Part shown: one piece after another, positions 51,869 to 63,972 of the stretch | Layout: each line of letters starts with the position of its first letter | Position numbering within the stretch: the first letter of the stretch is position 1 | DNA from: Actinernus sp. WN-2022 | Taxonomy: Eukaryota; Cnidaria; Anthozoa; Actiniaria; Actinernidae | Direction of reading: 5' to 3' | NCBI GenBank assembly: GCA_030867875.1 | Contig: JAOWCC010001368.1 | Coordinates: forward strand, 6,014,965-6,078,964 | Length of the DNA: 64,000 nucleotides | The notes under the pieces: model-generated | The model's input: the letters and a program-made list of their open reading frames with translations, nothing else | Told to the model about the DNA's origin: nothing | Database searches by the model: none | Made by a program: the position numbers and the translations under genes

Positions 51869-52201
51869 ATGAGCGAAAGTCTAACTAGGAAGAGAAGAGT
51901 CCGTGGCGGCCACAAGGCTTCGGCAAAGCGAGGTCTTACGGTAATAGACGAGATTTTGGCGGATGTGGATTTGGCCCAACGTATTCGGGTGTCGAGCCAC
52001 TCGAGGCTGACACAGCAGAAAATATCGCTTCAGGATAAATTAGAATCCCTTCGTTTATTGGACGAGGATATTTTGTCCCTTGTGAAAGATGAAGAGATCG
52101 ATAAGGAGATCGAGGAGGCGGATATGTTTCGAGAAAACATCCAACTCGGGATTGTGAAGATCGACGAAGCCCTGGCAGAATTGCAACCCGCTTCAGAACC
52201 G
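51869..52201 (+). CDS. First coding exon, retroelement-related (DUF1759-type N-terminus)
   Basis: ATG at 51869 (AAGCATGAGC). 111 codons run to a good donor, CCG|GTAAGA at 52201/52202; the frame continues to a stop at 52231 if not spliced. The product begins MSESLTRKRRVRGGHKASAK (Ser/Arg/Lys-rich), followed by amphipathic helices with heptad character (SLQDKLESLRLLDEDILSLV, KDEEIDKEIEEADMFRENI, LGIVKIDEALAEL), probably coiled coil. Similar starts are, from memory, common on cnidarian predicted proteins with DUF1759/BEL-Pao-like gag regions. Later exons were not identified here, so this may be a gene continuing to the right or a stranded exon. GC content is higher than its surroundings, which supports coding. 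Confidence 0.55.
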
Positions 52202-54720
52202 GTAAGATCTGCATCTGTAAGCTATAACTAGAAGTAATCATAGATTATCAAAGTGCGTTCGACATATTTTTTGAAAGAGAAAGGACTGTGGTAACAGTCT
52301 GAAAAGCTGAAAATTGCTGCAATGATGTGGACAGTGTACGTAATCCTGATCAAAAGTGCTTGTTTTTACCTAATGTGAAAATTTTGATGTCTTGACTTAT
52401 ATGTTAATATACAAGGGGATGCATCTGGGTATAAAACTGTAATTATCTTTGTGTAACATTAAATCATTGGATGCGATGCTTATGGGGCTATATGTATACA
52501 TGTGTGTTTTATATGGTTATGGCATTGATTTGAGAATTAGTAGCACATTTTGCTGTGTGGTATACAGTGTAATAATAATAATAATAATAATAATAGCATT
52601 TATTTAAACACGGTATTGGCGATACTGCAGCATTCAGAGCTGATGATGTGGCCGTGATAATACAAAAGGAACTATAAACTAATAAAGAAATCTAGCTAAC
52701 CTCATTGATTATGTAAATTACAAGTTTTTGATTGAAAGACTATTGCATTATAAGATATTGGAATGATACTAACTAAATAGTTGAAAGACTAACTAATTGA
52801 CTAATAACTTAATTAGATGAATAAGCGAGTAGTTGTGTAAATGGATAGGCGGATGTCTAATGTATAAGTAAACACTTGGACGAGTAAACATGAATAAGTT
52901 AGGCATGCATAAATAAAACATATTAGTGGTATGAGAACTTATCAGTGTTGATCCTGACATTTGGTTGCAGTGGTATGGAGTTAATATACTTTTTGACAAG
53001 TTTTTTAAAGGTCGAGTGTTTTTTTGTCTTTAAGGACAAAAAAGTAAAGCAATAATTGAAGTTAGTGTAGAATACAAATCAACCCAGGCTATAGCTACAT
53101 ACATTTACATACATACATGCATACATGAACTTTATTTGAGTGTCAATAGTATTTAGCTGTAAAGCTAATTGGGGACACTATATTACAGGATATATAAAAT
53201 ACACTATATATATTACAGGATATATAAAGGGATTCATATAAAGTATGTATAAATAAATATTACTATTCAGATGTGTATAAACTGAATTCCAGTTCTTAGA
53301 ACATAAACTATATAGGTATGCATGTGTATAAAGTACAGCCCATGCAGTTCTTTCGATTCAGATCATTCACATTAGGTTTCCCGGGTATTTTTCAAGTGTA
53401 GATTAATTGAACACAGCAATGAAGTCAGTACTTTAAATTTCCCTCACCTTGTACTGTGTTGATATTCCAGTTCCTTGGCATATCAAAGTGTCGGTATAGA
53501 TTAACTCTCTGTCTGAATGTATTCTGTAGTGTTAATTTGAATCCGTTAATTTGTATAACCAATATGTACACAGTGTTCTCGTAACTCACAAGATACGGCG
53601 ATTACGGGTATCTAGAAAACTCAGACCTTGTTTCTCTTCAGCCAGGTTATATTACTGTTTGTAGTTTCGGTATCTGTATGTACAGCAAAAAGCAGAATCC
53701 AGTACAGCGAGCAAGCCAACAGAATTCACTCAGTTGTTTACAAATTATGGTGAGTTGATTTGACTCAGTTCTCTGTTCAACTTTGCTGGTGTCGTCACCG
53801 CGCCGACAAAACAGACCAGTTTAATAATAACAAGAGGCCCTGAGTGGCCTTAACTCGGGCCACCTATAAATAGGTTAATACATGAACAAGTCTAAAGTTG
53901 TTTTTGCACTTTTGCACTTGACCATTTCTTGCTCTCCTTTTGTCCTATATGGTCCATTTTAGGTGAAATTTAAGAAAAAATGACCGTTTAGAGACATTTT
54001 TCGTTATCTACTTAAAATAATGGTATCTGCTTCCCACAGAAGTTGATACGTTTCAGCACTAAAACAACTTAAGCTGACAACTAGGTTTTATCCTTTTTGC
54101 TTGCTTAGGGACATTTTTCAAAAACCAATTTACCCTCAAATTATTCTTGTTTCCTTTTCCCCATAACTAGCCGGTTCTTAATAGAGAAGCTATGCCAGTT
54201 CTCAGAAAATTGCCCTATTTTGAATGATTTTTTTTCACTGTGGGATACAGGAAAGGGATTGACATCAATGACAAGATTTTCTAAAAATGTATATGACTTT
54301 AATATATATAGTGTGCTAAAAGGGTGATTTCCTTTGCATCTGACATTTTCATTTGTTGTGCTGCCACACTTGATATGTAGACGGCAAATTTTCGTTCAAC
54401 TTTTTATTTTCCACCATTTGTGTATACATATGCACATTCTTGACTTAGTCAAAAATGATTAAGTTCTTGGCTCCTAAATTGATAGTTTTCCTTATATTCG
54501 AATGTTCTTTTACTAAAACCAGAAGATACATCAGAAATCTGTGATAATTGTAAACACATATATATGATACCAAAATGGTGACTAAATTGATACATTCTGA
54601 CAATTTATTATCAGCCCAAAACATGCATTATTTAATTGCTGGGATATAAATTGATGTGTTCTCTGTGGTGCTTGATGAGCATGAATTCATTACCTCTATT
54701 CTGATGTATATTGAGAGAAA
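52202..54720. other. Non-coding: microsatellites and retroelement-like tails
   Basis: An AAT microsatellite at 52570-52596 followed by GCATTTATTTAAACAC and a CATA tract at 53098-53125 followed by GAACTTTATTTGAGTGTC both look like 3' ends of minus-strand non-LTR elements. TTTTTTGTCTTTAAGGACAA at about 53020 is a small hairpin. No exon was recognised. Confidence 0.5.
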
Positions 54721-54724
54721 TAGG

Positions 54725-55835
54725 TCACATAAATTTATGTTCATAGAAAGTCTCACATAAATTTATGTTCATAGAAAGTCTCACATAAATTTATGTTCAC
54801 AGAAAGTCTCACATAAATTTATGTTCACAGAAAGTCTCACATAAATTTATGTTCACAGAAAGTCACATAAATTTATGTTCACAGAAAGTCTCACATAAAT
54901 TTATGTTCACAGAAAGTCACATAAATTTATGTTCACAGAAAGTGTCACATAAATTTATGTTCACAGAAAGTCTCACATAAATTTATGTTCACAGAAAGTC
55001 TCGCATAAATTTATGTTCATGGAAAGTCTCACATAAATTTACAATGTATGTTCATAGAAAGTCTCACATAAATTTATGTTCACAGAAAGTCTCACATAAA
55101 TTTATGTTCACAGAAAGTCACATAAATTTATGTTCACAGAAAGTCTCACATAAATTTATGTTCATGGAAAGTCTCACATAAATTTATGTTCATAGAAAGT
55201 CTCACATAAATTTATGTCCACAGAAAGTCTCGCATAAATTTATGTTCACAGAAAGTCTCGCATAAATTTATGTTCACAGAAAGTCACATAAATTTATGTT
55301 CACAGAAAGTCTCACATAAATTTATGTTCACAGAAAGTCTCACATAAATTTATGTTCACAGAAAGTCACATAAATTTATGTTCACAGAAAGTCTCACATA
55401 AATTTATGTTCATGGAAAGTCTCACATAAATTTATGTTCATAGAAAGTCTCACATAAATTTATGTCCACAGAAAGTCTCGCATAAATTTATGTTCACAGA
55501 AAGTCTCACATAAATTTATGTTCACAGAAAGTCACAAATTTATGTTCACAGAAAGTCTCACATAAATTTATGTTCACAGAAAGTCTCACATAAATTTATG
55601 TTCATAGAAAGTCTCACATAAATTTATGTTCACAGAAAGTCTCGCATAAATTTATGTTCACAGAAAGTCTCACATAAATTTATGTTCATAGAAAGTGTCA
55701 CATAAATTTTTGTTGATAAAAGACAATCACATAAATTTATGTTAATACAAAGTGTCATAAATTTATGTTCATTATAGACAATCGCATAAATTTACGTTCA
55801 TACAAAGTGTCGCATATAATTTACGTTAATACACA
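54725..55835. repeat. 28-bp satellite with palindromic core, about 38 units
   Basis: Unit TCTCACATAAATTTATGTTC plus ACAGAAAG; some units lack TC (26 bp). Each holds the perfect palindrome CATAAATTTATG. Variants (CATAG, CATGG, GTCCACAG, CTCGCAT) recur in the same order about 246 bp apart (near 55215 and 55463), showing higher-order duplication. The right edge decays after 55700. Confidence 0.95.
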
Positions 55836-57235
55836 ATATACCAAAGGTTATGTTCATGAAAACTTACACTAAATATTTTGTCCAATTAGAGTGGTGGATA
55901 GAATTATTTTTTGCTTTTACGTGAATATCAAGAGCGGCGCTCAAGGTCAAGTAATTACAATCTTTTTGAAATCCACTTCCATCTCCTTTGGTCATTTATA
56001 GAAATGGATTAATAATTTGTTTATTCCAAAGTCGTCGCTGCGGACCGTAATAAAACAATTAAGTAGTCTAATAAAACCCGTACAAAGCAATTTAAGTGCT
56101 GCATCCAGGCGCTTACTTGTAATGCCTAGAAATTGTCCGGCACATGTATTGACTAAACTAGACTAAGTGATTACGTTAGCATCCTGGTGGCAAAGCAAGC
56201 AATCTGAAGCTCTTTGGCGTAAATCCAACCAGAAGCGAAGAGGGTTTGGATGTCCAGTAGAGTTAACGAAATACATGGCAACTTTTCAAGACATAATGAT
56301 ATGGCATTTTCAACAGCGATACCGCCTTCGCTGCATACATGTATCTTCTCGCTCTTGGACTTATTTTTGTTATAGTAGGCTATCCTGGTCTATGATCGAC
56401 GAACGGCTTATATTTTGAGTGTTATAATCTGTATAAACACGTGGGCATGTTAAGTTTGCGACTTCACTTTGGTAAAATTAGGACTGTTTATATCTGGAAA
56501 CACGGCAAAAGATTCATTTTGTGGAGTTCAAGATGGCTCTGCTCGCAGGGTAGGCAAAATAATACAAACGAGTAATGAAATACAGAGATACCATGATTCT
56601 TTATCGCTGTTTATCTTGGATGTAGGAAGAATAAAAGGATCCCTTGTAAAAATCTCGCCACATACTGTGCAAAACAATCACGGCTGTCACCGTTTCCGGC
56701 AATTCATTTTGATTGATTCTTATTGGGTGTTACACAATACGGCAGTCAATTCAATATCTGGACACTGTGCAGTACGTACGTAGCGACTCGAATGGAACAA
56801 ACACGCGCCACATGTATTAATTACTTTCATTCTTTCAACATTATTTTTTAGAGATAAATACTTAGCCACTCAACACACACAAGATTCTAAACGCTTTAAA
56901 ATTCACTGGAATATCATAAAAGCAGCTCAGAAAGTTTGGTTGTGAAACGAAATATCAAACTGTACTGACTGGCGAGTTATCTCGTATTAAATTATTTGAC
57001 CTTGATCTTCATCCCGGACGTACGTACAAGCCAAAACAACTTATACTTTTATAATAGCACCGTTAAATGATCACCGGCTATTTCATGTAAAACTTAAAGC
57101 TAGAATCGTAGCATATGGCAGTAAAAGACCAGCTATTTTTATAAATCTTTGCAATGCAATACAATAACTTTTATTTGAACACGATAAAAGATTACGCGTA
57201 CGGCAAGCATAATGGGCTATTCCATTAAAAATCCG
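55836..57235. other. No gene recognised
   Basis: Mixed sequence with frames up to 104 codons (56469-56783), none with a motif or splice support. Contains a CGTACGTA-type palindrome at about 56774. Confidence 0.4.
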
Positions 57236-57236
57236 C

Positions 57237-57493
57237 ACCCCCCCTATCGAGGAATCATATTTTTACCAAAAACGCAAACCCCCTGAAGAAATTGGAAAAT
57301 ATGCTATACCCCTGAAGAAATCCACCAAAAATGGCCCGATTATGTCGACCCCCTGAAGAATTCCATGCTCTGATCGGGTTTAACCCCTGAAGAATTTACT
57401 TTTTTGGGGGTGAACCCCTAAAGAATTCCACAATTTTTTTTGTCAGACCCCTGAAGAAATCCAAAGAAATCCAAGTTCCTCGATAGGGGGGGT
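57237..57493. mobile_element. Hairpin-ended element with CCCCTGAAGAA repeats
   Basis: ACCCCCCCTATCGAGGAA (57237-57254) is perfectly inverted at 57476-57493. Between them CCCCTGAAGAA or a close variant occurs six times at 28-40-bp spacing (about 57281, 57309, 57349, 57385, 57413, 57447). Confidence 0.85.
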
Positions 57494-58907
57494 ACAAAAA
57501 AAGTTGAATGAAAGACTGTTCAAAATTTATAATATAAATCACGACTTGTATACTATATACTATCAGAACCCATTTTGTTCACTGGGATGTTAATCATTTC
57601 TTCGAATTATTTGAATTCGAATTCTGCTTCCCGCTCAAATCTTATATTTGACCAACCAGATATGTGACTGCACTGAACTGCGTGGCGCCACCACTATATT
57701 TGCTAACTGTCGATCCAGGAAAAAAAGCGCATCACTAAAATAAAATCATAGTAAGATATTACATTGATGGTAAATGGCCAGAATACGATTTTGTTGTTAT
57801 AAAAACGGTAAACCTTGGACTGGTGAACAAAGTGAAATGTCATAAGTATTTGTGGCTATAAATATTCGGATCAGGCTATGAATCGATTTGAGGGTAATAA
57901 ATGTTGCATTTACCTTTTTCTTTGTTCTTTCCTCTTGTTGGGATTCCATTTATCTTCCTTTTATTCCGCGTTTGAATCCTCAGTATAATTTGAGCTTGTT
58001 GAAATTCCCGCTTCGGGTGAATTATTTGCCGGGTCGATTTACTTCAGTGTCACAAAACTCTCCTTCCGAGCTACATGTACATGTACTTTCTCACTTTCGT
58101 TTCAGCTCTTGGTAGACTCGCGGTCCTCGCATTCACAGTATAAATTTACGAGTTATGAAATTCGCCATCCGACTGACTGCTATCTGACTCCAGACGGTGG
58201 TGGGCTGAGGGGAAGATGAGCGGCGGATTTTTCAGGCTACAGCTACAGACGGTTGAATTTTGCGCGCCAATATAATTTCCGCAGCCTGATTTAACTCGCC
58301 ATTAACGATAGCTCGGCTTCTAGACCTCCATCAAATGCAAAAATTGTCAGAAAGTCGTCTTTGGGAAGCCTTTTTTGGTGAGGAATAGTAAACAGCTCTT
58401 TCTTCGGATTTGGCAAAACTTCACGCTGCTCTTGGATGCTGAATCCCAAGAACTCTTCGGAACCGGCTACATGTCTTCAGTGCATGTTGTGTTGTCACAC
58501 AAAATTGCATGCTGAGAAATGTATCAGATTTCTTGAGAATACGATAGCAGTATGACGTATTCCCAGGAAAACGTCACCAGGAAAACGTATTCCTGGATGT
58601 AAAACAATTATGTTTGCATAAAAGTGAGCTGCAGCGCACATTCTAATGCCGCATGAAGTCGAACCGTTTTCTTTGGAGACTGCTTATTTGTTTAACTCAT
58701 CTTGACCATTGGTCTCTCTAACTAGTTTATTAACCCTGATTCCGAATATAGTATGAGTTTAATAGATCTGACAGGAGTGCCATCAAAATGGAAATGAAAA
58801 TTCACAGGAAATGGGACTGTAGTAAGTTTGCCGTCTTCTGCCATAGTTTGTCGTGGATGCAAATTTGAGATGTTCTGTTATAACTCATGAATTCTCATTC
58901 ATTTTAG

Positions 58908-58985
58908 GCTACAGTAAGGACGTTCTTTGAGGAAGACGAAAACAGCAATGGCCCTGTTGAAAGGAAAATAGTCACGTCCTTGTAG
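58908..58985 (+). CDS. Possible small terminal exon, unrecognised
   Basis: After TTCTCATTCATTTTAG a frame reads ATVRTFFEEDENSNGPVERK and five more residues to TAG at 58983-58985. The acidic, coding-like composition and good acceptor suggest a last exon, with AATAAA at 59248-59253 downstream. It could belong to the gene starting at 51869. Very short, so chance is a real alternative. Confidence 0.2.
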   Translation, partial: ATVRTFFEEDENSNGPVERKIVTSL

Positions 58986-59850
58986 TTTAGATGTATTACA
59001 ACTTGAACTTTGTTTTACCGAGTGAGCGATGATCCGATTTTGCACAGAAAAAAAAATCGAACAAGGGTGAAACTTTGTTCATTACTGAGCTGAATACTGA
59101 ATGCTTTAAAAAAATCGTGCAAGGTCCGATGCCAGAAAAATTTTTTTTGGCAGCATAGGAGTCATAAAAACAAATTTCGAGCAAAAAAAAACGGATACCG
59201 GCCCCCATCAATTTTCAAATGGTCCGTCCCTTAGTTGACGTAGGACAAATAAAATCCCCTATTTACGGAGCCCAGTAAGTGCTATCAAACGTCGTTTTTT
59301 TGGTACGAAGTAACAAAATGATGACTCCGTGCGCCGTTCCTTGTGTTGTAAAGATGGCAGCTTGTTGTATTGTTGTGCTAAACTTCTCGTTTGTAATTGT
59401 CAATGAATATTCATGTATGACTCAGTGCCCTATATCCCTGTGCTCAATAACAATTTTGAGCGCGACGATTTGAGTTGAGCAATACTTGAAACATTCAGTT
59501 CGTGTTTTGGGCTGTTTCGCTTCGCTTCGTTCGGTAAAGCGTTCAGCAATTGTTTTGGTCAACTTTCCTCAGTATTAAAGTATATATATAAACTGAACAG
59601 AGGGTTCAGTAGAACGTATCAGATAGTTCAATAAAATATCCAGAGGCTGTGTATGTGCTATATAAAATACTTGGATTTGACAGGAGCCCATAACCAGGAG
59701 TTTTCACAAGTTGGGCTATTTTTAGATTACCCCCCTCCCAAAATAATTGGTTGCACCAGTATTCCTCATTAGCTACTTTTGTTAAACCAACAACATGGCT
59801 GCTACGTTTTTGTGATTTTATTCCCTTAGGAATGATAGCAACTCAAGAAT
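58986..59850. other. No gene recognised
   Basis: AT-rich sequence with poly-A/T runs and short random frames. Confidence 0.4.
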
Positions 59851-59854
59851 AGCG

Positions 59855-60260
59855 GGAACCGTTCTAAAAAGAACTGAATAAAGGTACTACAGACACTCGT
59901 AAACGTAAAGAACAGAACTTTATTTTCACATTACGCACTTTGACACCTCACGGTATTAATGAACGCTTTTCGTTCATATCATTTCAGAATTCACGTATTC
60001 AGAACACTTCCCTGTTACAACTATTAGCATTTCTATTGTTGGCGCAATTTTCTTTGATCCCAATTGAGCTGAGTACATGTTTACTCGGTACAGCGGTAAT
60101 CATGCACTCAACACCATATAAACCGTTTCTCCACCCACAATTCCCTCTTTTGCTCTGACGAAGGGCTAGCGCTCGAAACGTCAGCTGCTACTCGCTTTCC
60201 ACGGCGGTTAGCATACCTCAATCGACTTTAGTTGATTATATACCAGCGTTCTAAAAAGAA
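59855..60260 (+). mobile_element. Penelope-like element terminal fragment (candidate)
   Basis: A segment bounded by two copies of GTTCTAAAAAGAAC (about 59861 and 60248) contains CTGACGAAGGGCTAGCGCTC then GAAACGTCAGC near 60155-60187. From memory, CTGAYGAAGG...GAAACGTC is characteristic of Penelope-like retroelement ends. No reverse transcriptase or endonuclease was seen. Confidence 0.35.
60155..60187 (+). ncRNA. Hammerhead-ribozyme-like core
   Basis: CTGACGA (60155-60161) and GAAA (60175-60178) match the two conserved core boxes. GGGC and GCTC between them can form a four-pair stem II with loop TAGC, leaving one unpaired A. Stems I and III and the cleavage site were not established. Confidence 0.28.
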
Positions 60261-61470
60261 CCTAACTTGTGAAAACGCTGTGACACAGGCCTAGCATGCG
60301 GGATCGATGCTCCCAGTTATGGACTCCTGGAGTCTATTCGACTGGAAAATTCTTACAGAATTAAACTCTAAACTAATACTCTGACAGCTTTTCAGGTTGG
60401 AATAGGAAAAGGTTTTCACATATTAAATGAGTACATTGATTCTACTTGATTTAAACGTAACTTATGTATAGCCTGATGCATCTTGACAAGATGAGGAAAT
60501 TCGCTCGGTTGTTCAGTGGAGCTAAAAGTCAAGTTACTTCGTGACCAAAAAAATAACTCGGCCGCAAACTAAAAATCTGCCACACAAAAAAGGGGCGGAC
60601 ACAAAAAATAAGTCGGCCGAGGAATAAAAAAGTGGACCAAGATTGGATGGCACTTATTGGTTCTGTATAACAGCACGTGAGTACTCCAACCTACATTGTG
60701 AACCGCTACGTCAACTATTGCAAGTTTTCGCCGCCAAACATGGCCTTGCTCCTGAGTGTCTTTATAATCTAGAGGGCTTTCGGTGCTTTATTTGACTGCA
60801 TGGGAGGACAAATAAGATAAGCAGGAAAATGCAGTGACCGGCCCATTAGATATTTTGTAATCACGTAGTTGGTCACGTGACATACATTTTACAACAAAAT
60901 CCGATCAAACGACTGAGGACATTGAGATTAGTAATAACCACTATTTTTGTAGAATTCGGGCAAACATAAGCCACTCTATTCAATAAAATAGAATTAGCCT
61001 CGATTTCATGCTCGAACCATGCCTTAACATGCTTGAGTTTTCTCAATTTTATAACACCTAATGAATCACTACGTACATTAATGCGATTTATAGAATTTAC
61101 ATAGTATCATTGTAAAGTTGCCAATTACTTATGTACTTGTTGTAAGGGAAGTTCCTGTTTCCGGCTTTCCCCAGTTTTCTTGTCCTCTTTTGTACTTGTA
61201 AAGCACAGTGACCGCTGTAAAATTATTAAAGTAAAGTAACAAACCGGATGATATAGTTCGGGCTTTGGATATTCAAGCACGGTTCTCCGGTCGTCAGTAA
61301 ACTGTTCTAACTTCTAATCAGCAGATTACCTTTGCTGAAGATATAGCCTATCGGATTTTTCGATTAAAACTTTAAAAACAAGTTAGTGGGGATCCCGTAT
61401 GGAGAACATTTTGGAAACCACCGCACATATCAATTTTACTTTTTTTTAAGTGTTACGTAGTGAGCTTGGA
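60261..61470. other. No gene recognised
   Basis: Contains the motif pair AAAAAATAACTCGGCCGCAAAC and AAAAAATAAGTCGGCCGAGG near 60546 and 60605. Short random frames only. Confidence 0.35.
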
Positions 61471-61479
61471 TACCAGTAT

Positions 61480-62945
61480 GGAGAACCTTATCGTATCGCG
61501 ATTTGAGCAGACTGCACATATTCAAGAACGCTGCAATAGTACTGTGCAGAATAAGACACTTTTACCAAAAAAACCTAGTTTTTAGAGTGTGTCAACTATG
61601 TGAATATTTAACATCTACTAAAAGTTAAGCCGAAAAGGGATAAAATGTTGTCCAAAGTTGACCATGGTTGCTACGTAACAGTGCACTTTGGTCACGTGAT
61701 CATTTGCTATGTTGTAGACCTGTCCTATGTCAAGTCCTCCACCAAGGTTCATTGGAAAGCAACCAATCTATAGTGTTTTAGTAGGGGTTGGGGTTAACTC
61801 TGGTTGGGTTGGGGTTAACTCTGGTTGGGATATGGTTAGGTTAGGCTTAAAAACTTCGTATAGTACTTACTCTGTAGAATAAGACAATTTGGTCATTTGT
61901 TATGTTGTAGACCTGTCCTATGTCAGGTTCATTGGAAAGCAACCAATATTTAGTGTTTTAGTAGGGGTTGGGGTTAACTCTGGTTGGGATATGGTTAGGT
62001 TAGGCTTAAAAACTTCGTATAGTACTTACTCTGTAGAATAAGACAGTTTGGTCATTTGTTATGTTGTAGACCTGTCCTATGTCAAGTCTTCCACCAAGGT
62101 TCATTGGAAAGCAACCAATCTATAGTGTTTTAGTAGGGGTTGGGGTTAACTCTGGTTAGGTTAGGCTTAAAAACTTCATATAGTACTTACTCTGTAGAAT
62201 AAGACAATTTGGTCATTTGTTATGTTGTAGACCTGTCCTATGTCAAGTCCTCCACCAAGGTTCATTGGACAGCAACCAATCTATAGTGTTTTAGTAGGGG
62301 TTGGGGTTAACTCTGGTTGGGTTGGAGTTACATGTAACTCTGGTTGGGATATGGTTAGGTTAGGCTTAAAAACTTCGTATAGTACTTACTATGTAGAATA
62401 AGACAATTTGGTCATTTGTTATGTTGTAGACCTGTCCTGTGTCAAGTCCTCCACCAAGGTTCATTGGACAGCAACCAATCTATAGTGTTTTAGTAGGGGT
62501 TGGGGTTAACTCTGGTTGGGTTGGGGTTAACTCTGGTTAGGTTTGGGTTAGCGTTAACAACTTCGTTAGTACTTACTGTGTAGAATAAGACAATTTTAAC
62601 TTACCTATCGTTACGCGATTAGAGTAGACTGCACATATTCAAGAACGCAGCTATCGTACTGTGCAGAATAAGATACTTTTATTGAAAAAAAACTAATTTT
62701 ATCGAATGAGCTGGGATATTCGCCAGTATGGAGAACCTCATCGTAACGCGATTGGAGTAGACTGCACATATTCAAGAACGCTGCGATCGTACTGTGCAGA
62801 ATAAGACACTTTCACTAAAAAAAAACTAGTTTTATCGAATGAGCTGGGATATTCGCCAGTATGGAGAAACTCGTCGTAACGCGACTGGAGTAGACCACGT
62901 ATTCAATAACGCTGCGATCGTACTGTGCAGAATAATACCATAACA
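61480..62945. repeat. Two interleaved tandem-repeat families, one G-rich
   Basis: Family 1 (about 130 bp; GACTGCACATATTCAAGAAC, GTACTGTGCAGAATAAGACA, GAGCTGGGATATTCGCCAGT) occurs at about 61475, 62610, 62740 and 62865, with a fragment at 63419. Family 2 (160-200 bp; TTGTTATGTTGTAGACCTGT, TTCATTGGAAAGCAACCAAT, GTAGGGGTTGGGGTTAACTC) has about five units between 61680 and 62590, nested within family 1. Confidence 0.9.
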
Positions 62946-63053
62946 CTACTAGAAACTAAATTACATGATCAAACATACTAAAAATCCTGCTTTACAAAGA
63001 TGCCGTGTTTATCGCGTGTCATGGCAAATTCATGGCAAATTCTTTGAAGTCTG

Positions 63054-63417
63054 TCAGCCGGCGGTGCCTGTCTTAGGTTTTGGGGTAAACTGTACTGCCA
63101 GTTTATTTTCTGAATTTCTTAGACTATAATATGTTTTTTCAGATCTATTAATAAATTTTGAGCTGAAATACTCCGGGGTTTCATTATGTAAAGCTTTATA
63201 CACCAACATTGATTTATCTACTTTACGTTGATGATCAAGCTTTTTCCAATTTAGAGACCTAAATAACTCTACAGCGCTAGCATCGTAACTTGAAAAAGTT
63301 ACTATGCGCGTGGGACGGCCTTGAAGTCATTTTGGAGCTTTTTAGAAAGGCCTTTGTGTTTCTCCACACCACACGGTTGAACTAAAGCATTGTAAACCAT
63401 GTTTAATTGCACTTTTC
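63054..63417 (-). pseudogene. Broken non-LTR reverse transcriptase C-terminus
   Basis: Minus strand: one frame gives KVQLNMVYNALVQPCG and KHKGLSKKLQNDFKA up to a stop near 63297. A shifted frame then gives FSSYDASAVELFRSLNWKKL, DHQRKVDKSMLVYKALHNE and KTYYSLRNSENKLAVQF, ending TGA at 63054-63056. This is the LNWK-x-L...R...MVYKALH...P-x-YF region that ends many non-LTR reverse transcriptases. The frameshift and stops make it dead; it is a different family from 44062-44700. Confidence 0.75.
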
Positions 63418-63509
63418 GCTGCGATCGTACTGTGCAGAATAAGACACTTTTACATAAGTTTTAATAACCACCCTTCGAAACTCTTCGGTCTTTTACTTTG
63501 TTTTTCATC

Positions 63510-63530
63510 CCCCCCCCCCCCCCCCCCCAA
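63510..63530. repeat. Poly-C tract
   Basis: About 19 C in a row, followed by T-rich sequence. Confidence 0.95.
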
Positions 63531-63950
63531 TTTTTTTTAAAAATAGGTCGGTCGGGCGATGGTAAACGAAACATAAGAAAACTAGCAGATTATGGACCAA
63601 AAAAGTCGTCTTCTGGTGATGTAAAAGAGATCAGTTGTATTCGAGTTTGCGACCCGAGTTAGTTGCTTTTGATTTTAGGTGGAGGAAGCAAAATTCAAGT
63701 GCACGCCTTGCTGCACCGGATGTAGAAAGCTGAACAATGAAAATTTGAACTGTGGGATTTTAAGCCTAGCTGGTCAATGCTTGAATCAAAAGCGGGTTCA
63801 GTGTATTTTGCGATTCAAGTTGTATTTGGCGAATACATACTGATCGTCAACTGCATTTATTATCCAGTTTCTCTCCCAGGGAGAAGTTACATTTCTGGAA
63901 AATTTTACGGGTAGTACTGATGTACAAGAGACAGCTTCGGTCGTGCTCCC

Positions 63951-63972
63951 GGGGGGGGGGGGGGGGGGGGGG
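63951..63972. repeat. Poly-G tract
   Basis: About 22 G in a row near the window end, a likely place for assembly or polymerase slippage error. Confidence 0.95.

Noticed and set aside
56469..56783. 104-codon frame as a gene
   Set aside because: No recognisable motif, no splice or polyadenylation context, and this length is expected by chance in 64 kb.
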